A stretch of 47,122 nucleotides of DNA from Mesotaenium endlicherianum (taxonomy: Eukaryota; Streptophyta; Zygnematophyceae; Zygnematales; Mesotaeniaceae), in contig WELA01004349.1 of NCBI GenBank assembly GCA_009602735.1, forward strand, positions 1 to 47,122, written 5' to 3'. Below are positions 1 to 9,781 of this stretch, piece after piece (positions within the stretch are counted from its first letter, which is position 1; every line of letters begins with the position of its first letter). The notes under the pieces were generated by a model. It was not told the origin of the DNA, did no database searches, and saw only the letters and a program-made list of their open reading frames with translations. Made by a program: the position numbers and the translations under genes.

Positions 1-124
1 GCCGAGTCATTAAACTGATATAAAATATAAAGTCCAGCGGACTGATCATTAACTAGAGTTCAGCAGGCTGAACTTATCTAACGTTAAAGGAATATTATGT
101 CAACCAATATACTGATTCATTACA
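1..124 (-). repeat. Family A LTR fragment, minus strand, cut by window edge
   Basis: Read on the minus strand from 124, this matches the beginning of the family A LTR (TGTAATGAATCAG) seen at 3445, 11572, 18569 and 24180, then the CAG/CTG-rich U3 repeats. It continues past the left window edge, so a solo LTR and a whole element cannot be told apart. It interrupts the M-type LTR at 125. Confidence 0.85.
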
Positions 125-1144
125 GAAGTGTACTCTCAAGAGTGAGCACCTCAAGACTGTAATCTGGTAGGAAAACAACTAATGAAGTATGGCCCAAAAG
201 ATCACTGGAAGCACATCATGATCTTCAGAGTAGTCCTATGGCAAGGGTTTAAGCTGTGACTTTGCTCACCACTTGTGAAGTTCTTGAAGTGACTGGAAGC
301 CTNTCTTGAAGTGACTGGAAGCCTAGAGGGCTTGCTCTTCACAAGAGAGTAACTAAGTGGTTTTGAAAACACAAGAGATAAAAGTGTAAGCTTTACTGAT
401 AATCTCTGTAACTTACACCTGGCATAATGGACTTTCTAAAAGATGTCTCTTCTAGGGACATCTCTAGTATTTATACTCCTGGAAATCCGGCGGAGTATGC
501 GGCGGATCCAGTGCATGTAGTCACTCTAGGAGGCTCTCCTATGTCCACTAATGTGTACAAGGCATGTACTAGCACTCCTATAGGCTAAGCATAACTCAAA
601 CCAATCAAAGCAAGGTGCGTAGGATATGCTACGTGGTCCTCAGTGGCCGAGCTTACCTTGGATGATTCTACCTAGATAGCGCCTCAAAAGTGGATCTGGA
701 ATGTGAGGAAGCTTCCTGTAGGAGTAGGTGATGCAGTCACCAAGTTATAGCCTCAATGATGCACATATTCTATGGAAATGCAAAGCTTATGTAGGCTAAG
801 GGGCTCGCGGATTTGTGCGCACAAAGCTTGGGGTCACGAAGAGCCAACAATGTCACCTTTGGGGACATTAAGTCACAAATTGAGCTTTGGGAAAGTTTCG
901 CTAGGGACCGGTAGGTGACGCGGACTAGATCGCACCTATCTCGCTCGATACTTGACCAAATGACGCGAAATTGGTGTCATTCGGAAGATGCTTCGACGCG
1001 CTACACGTTGGTGACTTGGAAATCTAAGAAAAGGTCAACATACGGATGCGTAAAGTTAATGCAAAGTTGGCCTTCCTAGGTTGATGTTCTGCACATGTGG
1101 AGCTTGGTTTTTATACGACAACCTCGACTCAATAAATCATGACA
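125..1144 (-). repeat. M-type LTR, second copy
   Basis: About 1 kb is colinear with 40984-41971. Read on the minus strand it starts TGTCATGATTTATTGAG and contains a TATAAATA box near 475-468. The other copy lies just upstream of the M gag gene, so this is probably the 5' LTR or a solo LTR of another M-family member pointing left out of the window. It is truncated at 124 by a family A LTR. The N at 303 is flanked by a 21-bp duplication and is an assembly join. Confidence 0.6.
468..475 (-). promoter_or_regulatory. TATA box of M-type LTR
   Basis: The minus strand reads TATAAATA inside the M-type LTR. The equivalent site in the right copy (near 41290-41297) reads TATAAGTA. It is the only good TATA element in this LTR and fits a start of minus-strand transcription. 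Inferred from sequence only. Confidence 0.4.
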
Positions 1145-1167
1145 CAGGATATTATGAGCGATCACAA

Positions 1168-1878
1168 TGTAAGGTTATGAAAGTGTAGTTTGTTTCCTTC
1201 AAGTGTTTTATATGCATAGAGGGTGATTTTAGAAGAACTTTGGCCTTTATTTCAAGTCATTTGGACAAGTACTGAGATAGTTATGAATTTTGGAAGTTTT
1301 TAGTGAGTTTTTAATGTCACAGATTCTATTTAGTGACAAGGACAGGTCCAGTGACGAAATTTTGGGTTGGAGTCCAAAAAGTAGGACATTGAAACATGAG
1401 GGTTCCAGAAACTACGTACGATTACGTTGAGTGCCAAAGAGATTGTGGAAATTCTAGAAACTCTGTGAGGAGTTAGTGGATTGTGTAGTAGAATATTCTA
1501 GAGCGTGATTGTGTGCGTGTGAGTGTGCTAGCTTGTCCAACTAGGCAAGGTCACCTACACGGAAGGAGCCATAGGAGAAGGTTCTGGAGGTACCTTGCTA
1601 GAGAGGACACTTAGAGTAAAAAGGATAAATGGGAAGCACAAGGAAGTAGAGGGGGCTTAGTCTACTCTAACCTTCGTATCTTGTACACGACTTTTCTTAA
1701 TAAAGTGAGTTCTTTTCCACTCCTCTCTCATGTAGCCCTCTAACTCTTGCAAGGGTGGCATACCACCAGGCCACTCCACCTTGTGTATGCAACTAGGAAA
1801 GGTCCTCGTGCACGCTTCCACTCGCGGGTGAGGGTGCGTGAGTGTGTGGGCGCACTCCCCGCACCCTTCCCTCTTTCA
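1168..1878 (+). repeat. 5' LTR of element L
   Basis: The 711-bp sequence starts TGTAAGGTTATGAAAGTG and ends CTCTTTCA. It aligns along its length with 13991-14682; the main difference is extra A/G-rich sequence near 1617-1657. It is followed by a primer binding site. Confidence 0.8.
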
Positions 1879-1880
1879 CA

Positions 1881-1892
1881 TGGTATCGGAGC
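1881..1892 (+). other. Primer binding site of element L
   Basis: TGGTATCGGAGC lies two bases after the 5' LTR. It is one base off the plant consensus TGGTATCAGAGC, which pairs with the 3' end of initiator methionine tRNA. The same 12-mer follows the LTRs of A1 and A2. Confidence 0.75.
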
Positions 1893-3439
1893 TACCTAGT
1901 TGCTTCATTTGAAGGAGGAGCTTTGGTTGGTGATGCGTGTAGGAGTATAGAGAGGGTAGAGAGGAGAAGCAAGGATGATTTATAAGTTGCTAAGAGCAGC
2001 CATGAAGACGTTGATGCAAGCTAGCATCTCACTCTCTTGAAGGAGGGAGGAGATGGGAAGAGGGAGGTGCTCCAAGAAGTGTTAACTTGGACGCAACCAN
2101 CGCAACCAGATTTTTGTATGTCTTCTTTGTAGTGCGAGGAGGTTACCCAAGCATGGTAGTGATATAAGTAATATAGAGCAGACTTTGCTTGAGTATGGAG
2201 ACATATAAGCATGAAGAAAATTTGGAGTTTACACGGCTGGACTTTTCCTTAGAGATGCAAGCCCTTTGGTGTTAAGCACTTTCTTTGAGGGGGGCTTAGC
2301 ATAGAGGTGATAGGGGCTAGGAAGGAGTGTGTGCCCATCTTTATTTCAGGTTGTCAATATAAGGTGGAGAGGATAGTAAGAGTAGGCAATCAGGAACTTA
2401 GCAAGCATGTGTACTTGCAAGTCTAGGAGCTTTGGCGGGCATAGCACTTGCAAGCTCAAGAGGAGCTCATGAGAAGCTCAAGAGAGGGTGCACCGGGGTG
2501 TTGCACCAAGTTGGCCAAGTATGTGGCCAGATTTGGGTTGCCTTGCATCACTCCTATGTAGCCACTGCTTATTTGAGGCCAGCCATGATGGAGCTTGGTA
2601 CCTTGTATGGAGATTGAAGAAGCCTCAAGTGAAGAGAAGCACCGTGGAGAAGGCTTGGAGCAAGAAGAAATATTCCAAATTTTTCTTCAAAGAGGAGAGA
2701 TGGAGATGGAGCCTTTCAAGTTCAGATTTCTCTTTTCTTATGGACGAGAGTACTACGGAGTATATGGAGTTGTGAACTATGATGAAGACGAGCCTATGGT
2801 GTGGAAGAAGAAGGAAGGTATGAAGTTGGTGCAAGAGAGCTAGTGCAAGAGATGTCTCCCACTTGAAGTGCGTGTGCAACTAGTTGTGTGATGGCATAGT
2901 TAAGGGGCAGATTTTGGTGCATCTATGGAAGCTCTTCACGTGAAAGTAGAGCACCAAGGCAAGCTGGGTTTAGTAGTAAGAAGTGTCATTGGGGTGCCCA
3001 AGGCTAGAGTGCACTCAAGAAGCTAAGCATGTGGAAGAAGTTGCACAACGACAGTAGCCTAGCCTCTAGTGCTTTAGTGCACGGGTCAAGTGAAGACCGT
3101 AGAGGAGAAAGGTCAAGTGAAGATAGTGAAATAGGTGGAGGTAGATAAGACCACAAGTAGCTATCTTCAGCCCGCTAGCAAAGAAGCGACGCGGGAAGGT
3201 GAAGGTGAAGGAGAAGCGCTTGTTTTGGTGGCCTTGGCCCGGTCATCGCATGGAGCAAGCGTGCCTTCTAACAACCTTGGCGAGCGCGCATCGCCGTTGG
3301 AGCAAGTAGAGGTGTATGATCCCCTTGCTCATATATAGAGCAAAACCCAACTGCTCAAGTGGAGGAGCTCCTAGAAAGTGAGCTCAAGAGAAGCCCGCTT
3401 GCAAGTCAAAGTGTGTGCGAGCACAAGATGAGGTGCAAG
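1893..3439 (+). other. Left internal arm of element L, no gene found
   Basis: About 1.5 kb of purine-rich sequence with ORFs of at most 95 codons in overlapping frames and no recognisable domain. The N at 2100 sits between two copies of CGCAACCA and is an assembly join. I see no coding function here; it is the non-coding interior of the LARD-like element. Confidence 0.6.
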
Positions 3440-3444
3440 CACTA
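3440..3444 (+). repeat. Target-site duplication CACTA, left of A1
   Basis: CACTA directly precedes the A1 5' LTR and recurs at 12293-12297 directly after the 3' LTR. Five bases is the usual Ty3/gypsy duplication length. It fixes the ends of A1 and shows that A1 inserted into element L. Confidence 0.9.
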
Positions 3445-3503
3445 TGTAATGAATCAGTATATTAGTAGATATAATATTCATTTAAATATAATAGTTAATT
3501 AAG

Positions 3504-3626
3504 TTCAGCCTGCTGACCTTTAGTTATTATTCAGTTTGCTAGACTTTAGTTAATAGTCAGTTTGCTGAACTGCACTTAATAGTCAGTCTGCTGGACTTTA
3601 CATAATTATCAGTTTGCTGACTCAGT
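3504..3626 (+). repeat. U3 minisatellite, about five 26-bp units
   Basis: Five imperfect units share the core TCAGTYTGCTGRACTT followed by AGTTAATA-like spacers. Each core is partly palindromic (CAG...CTG). The 3' LTR of the same element has only three units (11631-11700), and A2's LTRs also have about three. Such U3 repeats often act as enhancers; that role is inferred. Confidence 0.8.
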
Positions 3627-3648
3627 GGAAAGCAGCAGGCTGAAAGTC

Positions 3649-3656
3649 CATATAAG
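3649..3656 (+). promoter_or_regulatory. TATA box of A1 5' LTR
   Basis: CATATAAG lies just after the U3 repeats and is conserved in both A2 LTRs (GTCCATATAAG). In A1's own 3' LTR the site reads CAACTTAAG, so the two LTRs differ at the promoter core. It fits RNA polymerase II initiation near 3680. Confidence 0.5.
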
Positions 3657-4197
3657 TCAGCTTACTGACACATTCTTTGACAGCAAGCTGACTTCCGTAC
3701 TCGGTAGCAGCGAACTGCCTTGATATGCATCTAAGTGCGATATGCTAGATGAATAGCCAGATGACATCCCTATGATGGATGGCTATTCGGGATGATGGGA
3801 GATGGCGGTGGATTTGGTTAACCGAGGTCCTACCAACGTGGTTAACTCCCGGGTAGGCGGTGCCATCGCACTGACCGTTGAACAGTAAACTCATTCCATG
3901 TACATATGCTAGGCATTGCTCTCGAGTTCGGCATTCGGAAACGAGGCCAACTCTCTTGTACAGCTTACTGAGAGAGATCTGAATCCAAGGCGAGAAGCCA
4001 TTGATACGCACTGTCTTCTAACCTTGCTTATGTATGAGTTTACTGATTTGCATCATTGATGCTAGTTTACTCGCATTTGACTTACGAGTATTATTCCCTG
4101 CTAGTGTATTGTCCTTTGCCGTTTAACTAGTTAACGGAAATACCATAAAGATTACTTGCTGATATAAAGATCTTTATTAATTGTTAATCGCCTATTT

Positions 4198-4204
4198 GGT
4201 AAGT
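4198..4204 (+). promoter_or_regulatory. Predicted 5' splice donor in U5
   Basis: TTTG|GTAAGT is a near-perfect eukaryotic splice donor, 12 bases before the LTR end and upstream of the gag start. It is conserved in the 3' LTR of A1 and the 5' LTR of A2, but reads GTAAGA in A2's 3' LTR. Together with the acceptor at 9780 it would give a subgenomic RNA for the third ORF. A second donor-like site (ATG|GTAAGG) overlaps the gag start, but splicing there would put the ORF out of frame. Confidence 0.55.
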
Positions 4205-4217
4205 CGATTCATTTCAG

Positions 4218-4229
4218 TGGTATCGGAGC
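4218..4229 (+). other. Primer binding site of A1
   Basis: TGGTATCGGAGC begins one base after the 5' LTR and pairs with the 3' end of initiator methionine tRNA with one mismatch from the plant consensus. It marks where minus-strand DNA synthesis starts. Confidence 0.85.
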
Positions 4230-4250
4230 AGTTATCACAGTCTTCTTTGT

Positions 4251-5729
4251 ATGGTAAGGACAAGGTCTCAAACTAGCAACTCCCGAGACATGGAGAACCA
4301 GGATAACGAGAATGTCGAAAACCAGGCGGAAAGCCATGTAGCGGGAAACCGTACCTATTCGGAAGCAGTAGCGGATACTGCAGCTAGGGAGGCAGCAGAT
4401 GAGGCAGCTGCTATTGCCTCAGTCGCAGCTCAGCAAGCTGAGGAGGAGATAGCCAGACTAGAAGCTGAACAAGTAGCAAAGGCCGCTGAAGATATACAAA
4501 GGAGGGAAGGACAGCCAGCTGACGAGCGCACTGTTGAAGAACTTATGGCATCAAGGGCCAATGTTCTGAACCCACCTCCTGCCGTACAACTCAATGTACC
4601 CCTAGGTCAAATACGTGACCGGCTGAATGCGGCAGGAATTGCTGCTGCAGGAGCAAGAGGGATTGTTGAGGACACTACTCAGCGAGTAGATGCCAATGCT
4701 GCTGCTGCATTTGCTAATCTACCACCCCAAAATGTAGACTTGGGAGCATTGTTCGTTCAGATGCAGTCGCAAATGGCGACCATGTATCAGTCCCAGCAGG
4801 AGGACAAAAGAATCATAATGTCCCTACTCCGGGACAGAGACCAACTGGGGTCTCACACCACTAGTGGTGGTGGCCGAGGGCCTAGTAAGCCCAAGCCGAA
4901 ACCTCCCCAGGACTATGATCCTGAGGGAAACAGAAAATATTACCTGATCAAGTTTCTCGCGGATGTTGAGCAGTGGCTGGAGAACTACCCAGAACTGCAA
5001 GATTACGAGAAGGTCAGGCACACCGGTGCGCTACTGAAAGGCAGTGCCGCAGACTGGTGGCTTTACTGGAAGGAAGAGCGTAAGGCTCGGCAACTCGGTG
5101 ACCCTACGTGGGTAGAGTTTGTCGAGAAGTTGCATGAGAAGTTTGATGTCATCAACCAGCAGGAGAAAGCTATCTATGCGATGATCTCCCTGACACTGAA
5201 GCAGACCACTTCAGTTGCTGAGTTTGCTCAAAAGTTCCAAGAGAACATGATGAAGCAGCCTGATTTGCCAGAACGGTATAGGATAGCATACTTCAGGTAT
5301 GGCTTGAAATCCGAGGTCTCTGGTCATTTTGCTGAGAAAAAGTATGAGAAACTGGCTGACTTGATCCAGGATGCTGACGCCTGGGATCAGCAGCAGTTCA
5401 ATCACAAGCGCCAGAGTAACGCTTTGGTGTCTAAGATTGTCAAAAAGCCCCACGGTTCCTACAATGCAGTTGAAGGAGACCAGGCTGAGGATAATCAGGG
5501 TGATGAATATGAGTATGAGTACAATGCTATTCAGTCTAGAGGTAGAGGTGGTCCCTCTCGAGGTGGCTATGGAAGGGGTGGTGGTAGGACTAAGCCGAGA
5601 CCAGCCTCAGCAAAATCTACTTGCTACCATTGTCAGCAGAAAGGCCACTACAGAGAACAGTGTCCGGTCAAGCACCTGCCTAAGGTCGAGAGAAAAGACC
5701 AGCCTTTAAAAGACAGCAACAGTCAGTAA
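4251..5729 (+). CDS. gag: Gag polyprotein of A1
   Basis: The 492-aa Gag forms the virus-like particle and packages the element RNA. Residues 30-120 are Ala/Glu-rich and likely coiled coil. Residues about 225-395 carry the Ty3/gypsy Gag capsid-like fold with the typical tryptophans (VEQWLE, ADWWLYW). An Arg/Gly stretch near 425-447 is followed by one CCHC knuckle, [14 protein letters not shown], for RNA binding. The start is the first ATG after the primer binding site. The protein ends at a TAA at 5727-5729 inside the frameshift stem; A2 has CAA here. Pol follows in the -1 frame. The A2 Gag lacks about 40 N-terminal residues present here. Confidence 0.93.
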   Translation: MVRTRSQTSNSRDMENQDNENVENQAESHVAGNRTYSEAVADTAAREAADEAAAIASVAAQQAEEEIARLEAEQVAKAAEDIQRREGQPADERTVEELMASRANVLNPPPAVQLNVPLGQIRDRLNAAGIAAAGARGIVEDTTQRVDANAAAAFANLPPQNVDLGALFVQMQSQMATMYQSQQEDKRIIMSLLRDRDQLGSHTTSGGGRGPSKPKPKPPQDYDPEGNRKYYLIKFLADVEQWLENYPELQDYEKVRHTGALLKGSAADWWLYWKEERKARQLGDPTWVEFVEKLHEKFDVINQQEKAIYAMISLTLKQTTSVAEFAQKFQENMMKQPDLPERYRIAYFRYGLKSEVSGHFAEKKYEKLADLIQDADAWDQQQFNHKRQSNALVSKIVKKPHGSYNAVEGDQAEDNQGDEYEYEYNAIQSRGRGGPSRGGYGRGGGRTKPRPASAKSTCYHCQQKGHYREQCPVKHLPKVERKDQPLKDSNSQ

Positions 5730-5746
5730 TCCAGTCTACTGACTGT
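5705..5746 (+). promoter_or_regulatory. Programmed -1 frameshift signal, A1 gag-pol
   Basis: The heptamer T TTA AAA (5705-5711) lies exactly in the Gag frame as X XXY YYZ. After a 7-base spacer comes a perfect 10-bp stem, 5719-5728 pairing with 5737-5746, around an 8-base loop. A -1 slip continues in the pol frame at 5711 with no intervening stop. The Gag stop lies at the stem edge. In A2 the heptamer is T ATA AAA and the stem has one mismatch and one wobble pair. Pairing and phase are read from sequence; activity is inferred. Confidence 0.8.
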
Positions 5747-8700
5747 GAGGATGCTAGAGATAGTGAGTCGTCACTAGCTGCCCTCGTAGCAGGTATTATG
5801 GGTCCTGCTGAACTGGATTCACTATGCATGCCTGACAACCAGATAAAGGAGACCATCAGCAATATAGACGTCCAGAGAGTGCACACTCTGGATGCTCTTG
5901 TTCCACCTGATGTCCAACATTTCTTTGCTACGTCAGGAGAACAATGCGAAAGTCAGGAAAAGACAGTCCCCCCTATCCTACTGCATTGCATGATTGCAGG
6001 TAGGAAGGTGAGGGCATTTGTTGACGGAGGGGCGTCACATACTTTTATCCACAAGGACTTAGTTAAGCGGCTAAGGCTGCCTACTGTCACCCAAGGGAAT
6101 AGAAAAATATTCCTTGGAGATGCCTCAAGTATCCCGGGAGGAGTTATAACCAAGCCTATTGAGGTCCAGTTAGGTTCTGGCATTGCAGTTCTAACTGAAA
6201 CGCTTACATTTGAGGTACTCAACACTGGCTTTTATGATCTCGTGCTAGGCAGGTCCTGGCTTAATAGACATCAAGCTGAAGTGTGTTGGAGCAGAGGTAC
6301 AGTTAAAGTGAGAGGAGCCAGTGATGGGCAGACTGACTTGGCACCCACCAGTGCTCTTCCTCTTGTCCTGTGTGGATGGCAAATGAAGGAAAAGAAGAGG
6401 CTTCCAGAAGGATGCAAGTTGCTGAATGCAATGGAGTTCGTCAAAAGCTGGAACCAGAAGGAAGACAGAATGTTCTGTCTGCTGCTAAGAGAGGTACCTC
6501 CTCAACCTGAAGAAGTGGTTGAGAAAAAGGTACACCCTCCGGAACACCCTACTGCTGCAAACATTGTTGCTCAGTACACGGATGTGTTTAATATGCCTCC
6601 AGGACTACCCCCTAAGCGGGAAGTAGATCATAGGATTGATTTATTACCTGGTAGCCAGCCACCCTGGCAACGCACGTATGGCTTGTCTTATTTGGAGAGT
6701 GAGGAGTTGAAAACACAGATTGCAGAGCTGGAGGAAAATGGTTACATTTCTCCCAGTAAATCACCGTACGGCGCACCTATCCTATTTGTTAAGAAAAAGG
6801 ATGGCAGTATGCGGATGTGTGTGGATTACAGAGCCCTGAACAGAATTACAGTAAAGAACAAGTATGCTTTACCCAGAATCGAGGACTTGCTTGATACCCT
6901 GTCTGGCGCTAAGGTGTTCAGTAAGATAGATCTCAAGAGTGGTTATCATCAAATCAGAATTGCTGAGGGGGATGAACACAAGACTGCTTTCCGCACACGT
7001 TATGGACACTATGAGTTCAACGTGATGCCATTTGGACTGACTAATGCTCCTGCTACCTTTATGGGTGCTATGAATGACATTTTCAGACCTTATTTGGATA
7101 AGTTTGTGCAAGTTTTCCTGGATGATATTTTAATTTTCTCTAAAGATGAAGCTCAGCACACTGAACACTTAAAGAAAGTGCTGGACACTCTGCGGAAAAA
7201 TCACTTGTATGCTAAAATGAGCAAGTGTGATTTCTTTAAGGAAAGTATTGAATTCTTAGGCCACGTTGTCAGTAAAGAGGGCATCAGTGTGGATCCTAAG
7301 AAAGTCCAGACCATAAGGGACTGGCCAGTACCACAGTCTGTCTCTGAAGTTAGATCCTTCCTCGGGTTGGCTAACTACTATAGGAGATTTATTGAGAATT
7401 ATTCCACAAAGGCCAGTAAACTGACTGACCTTACTAAGAAAGACATCGGGTATGTGTGGGGGGAAGAGCAGCAGGCTGCCTTCCAGACCCTTAAAGATGC
7501 CCTTTGTTCTGCCCCAGTGCTAGCCGTGTATGACCCCAGCAAACCGGTGCAGGTGGTTACTGATGCCTCTGATTTTGCCATGGGTGCTATTTTGTTGCAG
7601 CCTGCTGACAAAACCACAAAGGATGGTAAGGTACGGCAGGAGTGGCATCCTGTGTTGTATGAGTCTATGAAATTTAATCCAGCGGAGATTAATTACTCAG
7701 TGCATGATAAAGAGCTGCTAGCTATCATTCATGTACTCAAACAGTGGAGAGCATACTTACATGGTAAAGCTTTTAAGGTGATTACAGATCATCTAGCTCT
7801 GACCCACTTTCAGAAGAAGTCCAAGCTGTCGAGGAGGGAGAACCGCTGGAGCCAGATGCTGGAGCAGTTCCAAGTCCAGATCGACTACAAACCAGGGAAG
7901 TTGAATCCTGCTGATGCACTCTCTAGAAGACCTGACTTGCAAGAAAGGAACTTTAGTCAGCATACTGTAGATAAAGTCCTGTGTGCACTCACTTCACTAA
8001 AGGTGAAAAAGTCCTTCCTTGAACAACTTAGGAAAGCCTACCTTTCTGACCCAACATTTGAGCCCAGCCCCACTACTGGTATGTGTCGTGCTACCGCACT
8101 CGGGTATAAGCTCAAGGGAGGGGTCTGGGTGACTGAAACCACTTCAGGCAGGCTGAAGCTGGTCATTCCTAATAATTTGGAAATAAGGTCTCTCTTACTG
8201 AGTCAAGCTCATGACAGTCTCCTGGGTGGACATTTGGGGCAGGCCAAAACTGTTGGCAAACTGGCAAAACATTATCATTGGGAGGGGTTACCCCGGGAGG
8301 TCTTGAAATATGTCAAGTCCTGTGACCAGTGTCAGAGAAATAAGTCTCGGCACACACCACCCGGAGGTCTCTTGCAACCGCTACCCATCCCAGCGGGACG
8401 CTGGGAAACTATATCCATGGACTGGGTGGTCTCACTACCAAGAACTGCCAACGGGCATGATTCAATACTGGTAGTCGTGGATAAACTGACAAAAATGGTC
8501 ATTTTTATCCCCACAACTGTCAAAGTGACTGCACTCGAAACAGCGAGACAGTTTTACAACCATGTAGTATGCCAACATGGGCTCCCTTCTAATATCATCT
8601 CAGACAGAGACTCAAAATTCACCTCTAAGTTCTGGAGAGCTTTAATGGGGTTAATGGGAGTCAAACAGCTGCTCAGCACAGCAAACCACCCTCAGACTGA

Positions 8701-9514
8701 TGGGCAGACTGAAAGAACTAACCGAGTTCTGCAGGAGGTGCTGAGAGCATATATTAACCAAAAACAAGATAATTGGGATGACCTGTTGCCTCAAATTCAG
8801 TTTGCGGTCAACAGTGCGGTGCACGCGTCAACGGGCAAAACTCCTTTTGAACTCAGCCTGGGTAGAGTCCCTAAGTCTCCTCTAGATGTGCTAGGGGAAT
8901 CTTTAACTCACCCTGAAGGGATTGACAACCCGGTCTCCCTCCAGTTAACTCAGGAGTTTGCTGACACCCTGTCAGAAGTCCAACGAAACTTGCACACGGC
9001 CCAAGAAAACCAACAAAAATACGCTAATCAACACCGTCGGGAACTGACATTTTCCAAGGGGGATTTAGTCAAACTGCATTCTCAGCACCTGTACCTCCCT
9101 GGTGTGGTCAAGAAAAAGCTTGGCCCTGTCTGGGTCGGTCCATATTCGGTGGTCCGTCGTGTCGGTCAGAATGCTTACAAACTGAACATGTCAGCTGAAT
9201 ACAAGGGGCACCCGGTCTTTAATGTCTCCTTCCTGGAACCGTACATCAAAGGTGATACACTGTTCACAGGTCGGTTCCCTGTCCAACCGGGACCGGTCCC
9301 CGCTGTCCGGGACGGCGACCCTGAGGAATATGAGGTCGATGAGATTTTAGACGCTCGCTCGGTCCGTCGATCGTCTAAATATGTCATGAAATACCTCATT
9401 CGATGGAAGGGTTACGATGCCTCTGGGGACACTTGGGAGTTTAAGGACCACTTGACCAATGCCAAAGGGGCGTTGACACGGTTCCACCTTCGGGCCGCTG
9501 GAGTCCCTCCATAA
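5711..9514 (+). CDS. pol: Pol polyprotein of A1 (PR-RT-RH-IN-chromodomain)
   Basis: The frame is open for about 1,267 codons from the slip site; the first Met is at 5798. Counting from that Met: protease around residue 76 ([11 protein letters not shown], Gly in place of the usual Ser/Thr after the Asp); reverse transcriptase about 300-480 with [10 protein letters not shown] and [10 protein letters not shown]; RNase H about 580-710 ([22 protein letters not shown]); integrase with an HHCC knuckle about 800-850 ([13 protein letters not shown]), then catalytic Asp in MDWVV, Asp in SDRDSKF and Glu in DGQTERTNR; a GPY/F-type module (WVGPYSVV); and a C-terminal chromodomain about 1175-1230 ([15 protein letters not shown]). 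The chromodomain probably steers integration toward heterochromatin. All RT and integrase catalytic residues are present. Confidence 0.95.
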   Translation, partial: RQQQSVIQSTDCEDARDSESSLAALVAGIMGPAELDSLCMPDNQIKETISNIDVQRVHTLDALVPPDVQHFFATSGEQCESQEKTVPPILLHCMIAGRKVRAFVDGGASHTFIHKDLVKRLRLPTVTQGNRKIFLGDASSIPGGVITKPIEVQLGSGIAVLTETLTFEVLNTGFYDLVLGRSWLNRHQAEVCWSRGTVKVRGASDGQTDLAPTSALPLVLCGWQMKEKKRLPEGCKLLNAMEFVKSWNQKEDRMFCLLLREVPPQPEEVVEKKVHPPEHPTAANIVAQYTDVFNMPPGLPPKREVDHRIDLLPGSQPPWQRTYGLSYLESEELKTQIAELEENGYISPSKSPYGAPILFVKKKDGSMRMCVDYRALNRITVKNKYALPRIEDLLDTLSGAKVFSKIDLKSGYHQIRIAEGDEHKTAFRTRYGHYEFNVMPFGLTNAPATFMGAMNDIFRPYLDKFVQVFLDDILIFSKDEAQHTEHLKKVLDTLRKNHLYAKMSKCDFFKESIEFLGHVVSKEGISVDPKKVQTIRDWPVPQSVSEVRSFLGLANYYRRFIENYSTKASKLTDLTKKDIGYVWGEEQQAAFQTLKDALCSAPVLAVYDPSKPVQVVTDASDFAMGAILLQPADKTTKDGKVRQEWHPVLYESMKFNPAEINYSVHDKELLAIIHVLKQWRAYLHGKAFKVITDHLALTHFQKKSKLSRRENRWSQMLEQFQVQIDYKPGKLNPADALSRRPDLQERNFSQHTVDKVLCALTSLKVKKSFLEQLRKAYLSDPTFEPSPTTGMCRATALGYKLKGGVWVTETTSGRLKLVIPNNLEIRSLLLSQAHDSLLGGHLGQAKTVGKLAKHYHWEGLPREVLKYVKSCDQCQRNKSRHTPPGGLLQPLPIPAGRWETISMDWVVSLPRTANGHDSILVVVDKLTKMVIFIPTTVKVTALETARQFYNHVVCQHGLPSNIISDRDSKFTSKFWRALMGLMGVKQLLSTANHPQTDGQTERTNRVLQEVLRAYINQKQDNWDDLLPQIQFAVNSAVHASTGKTPFELSLGRVPKSPLDVLGESLTHPEGIDNPVSLQLTQEFADTLSEVQRNLHTAQENQQKYANQHRRELTFSKGDLVKLHSQHLYLPGVVKKKLGPVWVGPYSVVRRVGQNAYKLNMSAEYKGHPVFNVSFLEPYIKGDTLFTGRFPVQPGPVPAVRDGDPEEYEVDEILDARSVRRSSKYVMKYLIRWKGYDASGDTWEFKDHLTNAKGALTRFHLRAAGVPP

Positions 9515-9541
9515 CTGTCATTTCAGTTGACACGGGAAGGT

Positions 9542-9580
9542 GACAGGCGGTCCTGTCTCCATTTAAGTTGGAGGGGAAAA
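9542..9580 (+). other. Hairpin plus internal polypurine-like tract after pol
   Basis: A 6-bp hairpin (GACAGG, loop CGGT, CCTGTC; 9542-9557) is followed by TAAGTTGGAGGGGAAAA (9564-9580). The 12-mer TAAGTTGGAGGG recurs at the true 3' polypurine tract (11558-11569), which is also preceded by a hairpin. It could be a central polypurine tract or a relic of the ancestral 3' end before the third ORF was gained. A2 has lost this region. Confidence 0.6.
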
Positions 9581-9750
9581 TATATGACAGTTAGTGAGCG
9601 AGAGCGATAAAAACACACTCATACGTTTATGTGTAGCGCATCGCAACTACGTCAACTTTTAGCAATCATCCTGTAAGGTAAACAGCAGCGAAGCCACTAT
9701 ACTAAATACTAACATACTTCCTGCAATCCCTATGACAAAGGTCCATATCC

Positions 9751-9781
9751 TACTAACTTGTGCCCTGGTTACATGTGCAGG
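9751..9781 (+). promoter_or_regulatory. Predicted branch point and 3' splice acceptor
   Basis: TACTAAC (9751-9757) is a consensus branch site. It lies 24 bases before a CAG ending at 9780, and the third ORF's ATG starts two bases later (GCAG|GATGG). With the U5 donor at 4198 it would remove gag and pol and make this ATG the first in the spliced RNA, as retroviral env messages are made. Predicted by eye only. Confidence 0.5.

Larger units (their letters stand above)
3445..4216 (+). repeat. 5' LTR of A1
   Basis: 772 bp, starting TGTAATGAATC and ending GATTCATTTCA. U3 holds a CAG/CTG minisatellite (3504-3626) and a TATA box; the U5 end holds a strong splice donor. A minus-strand 88-codon ORF (3745-4011) recurs in all four family A LTRs, but its substitutions give no sign of protein selection. 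Confidence 0.92.

Noticed and set aside
125-1144. Left M-type LTR as the missing 3' LTR of the M element in this window
   Set aside because: It lies outside H2, whose LTR halves enclose M, so it cannot be the other end of the same insertion.
2432-3338. Small ORFs in element L as a gene
   Set aside because: They overlap in different frames, have no domain and no long open stretch.
3745-4011. An 88-codon minus-strand ORF in every family A LTR
   Set aside because: All copies derive from one LTR; the few differences are mostly amino-acid changing and no start or promoter context supports it, so it is probably chance.
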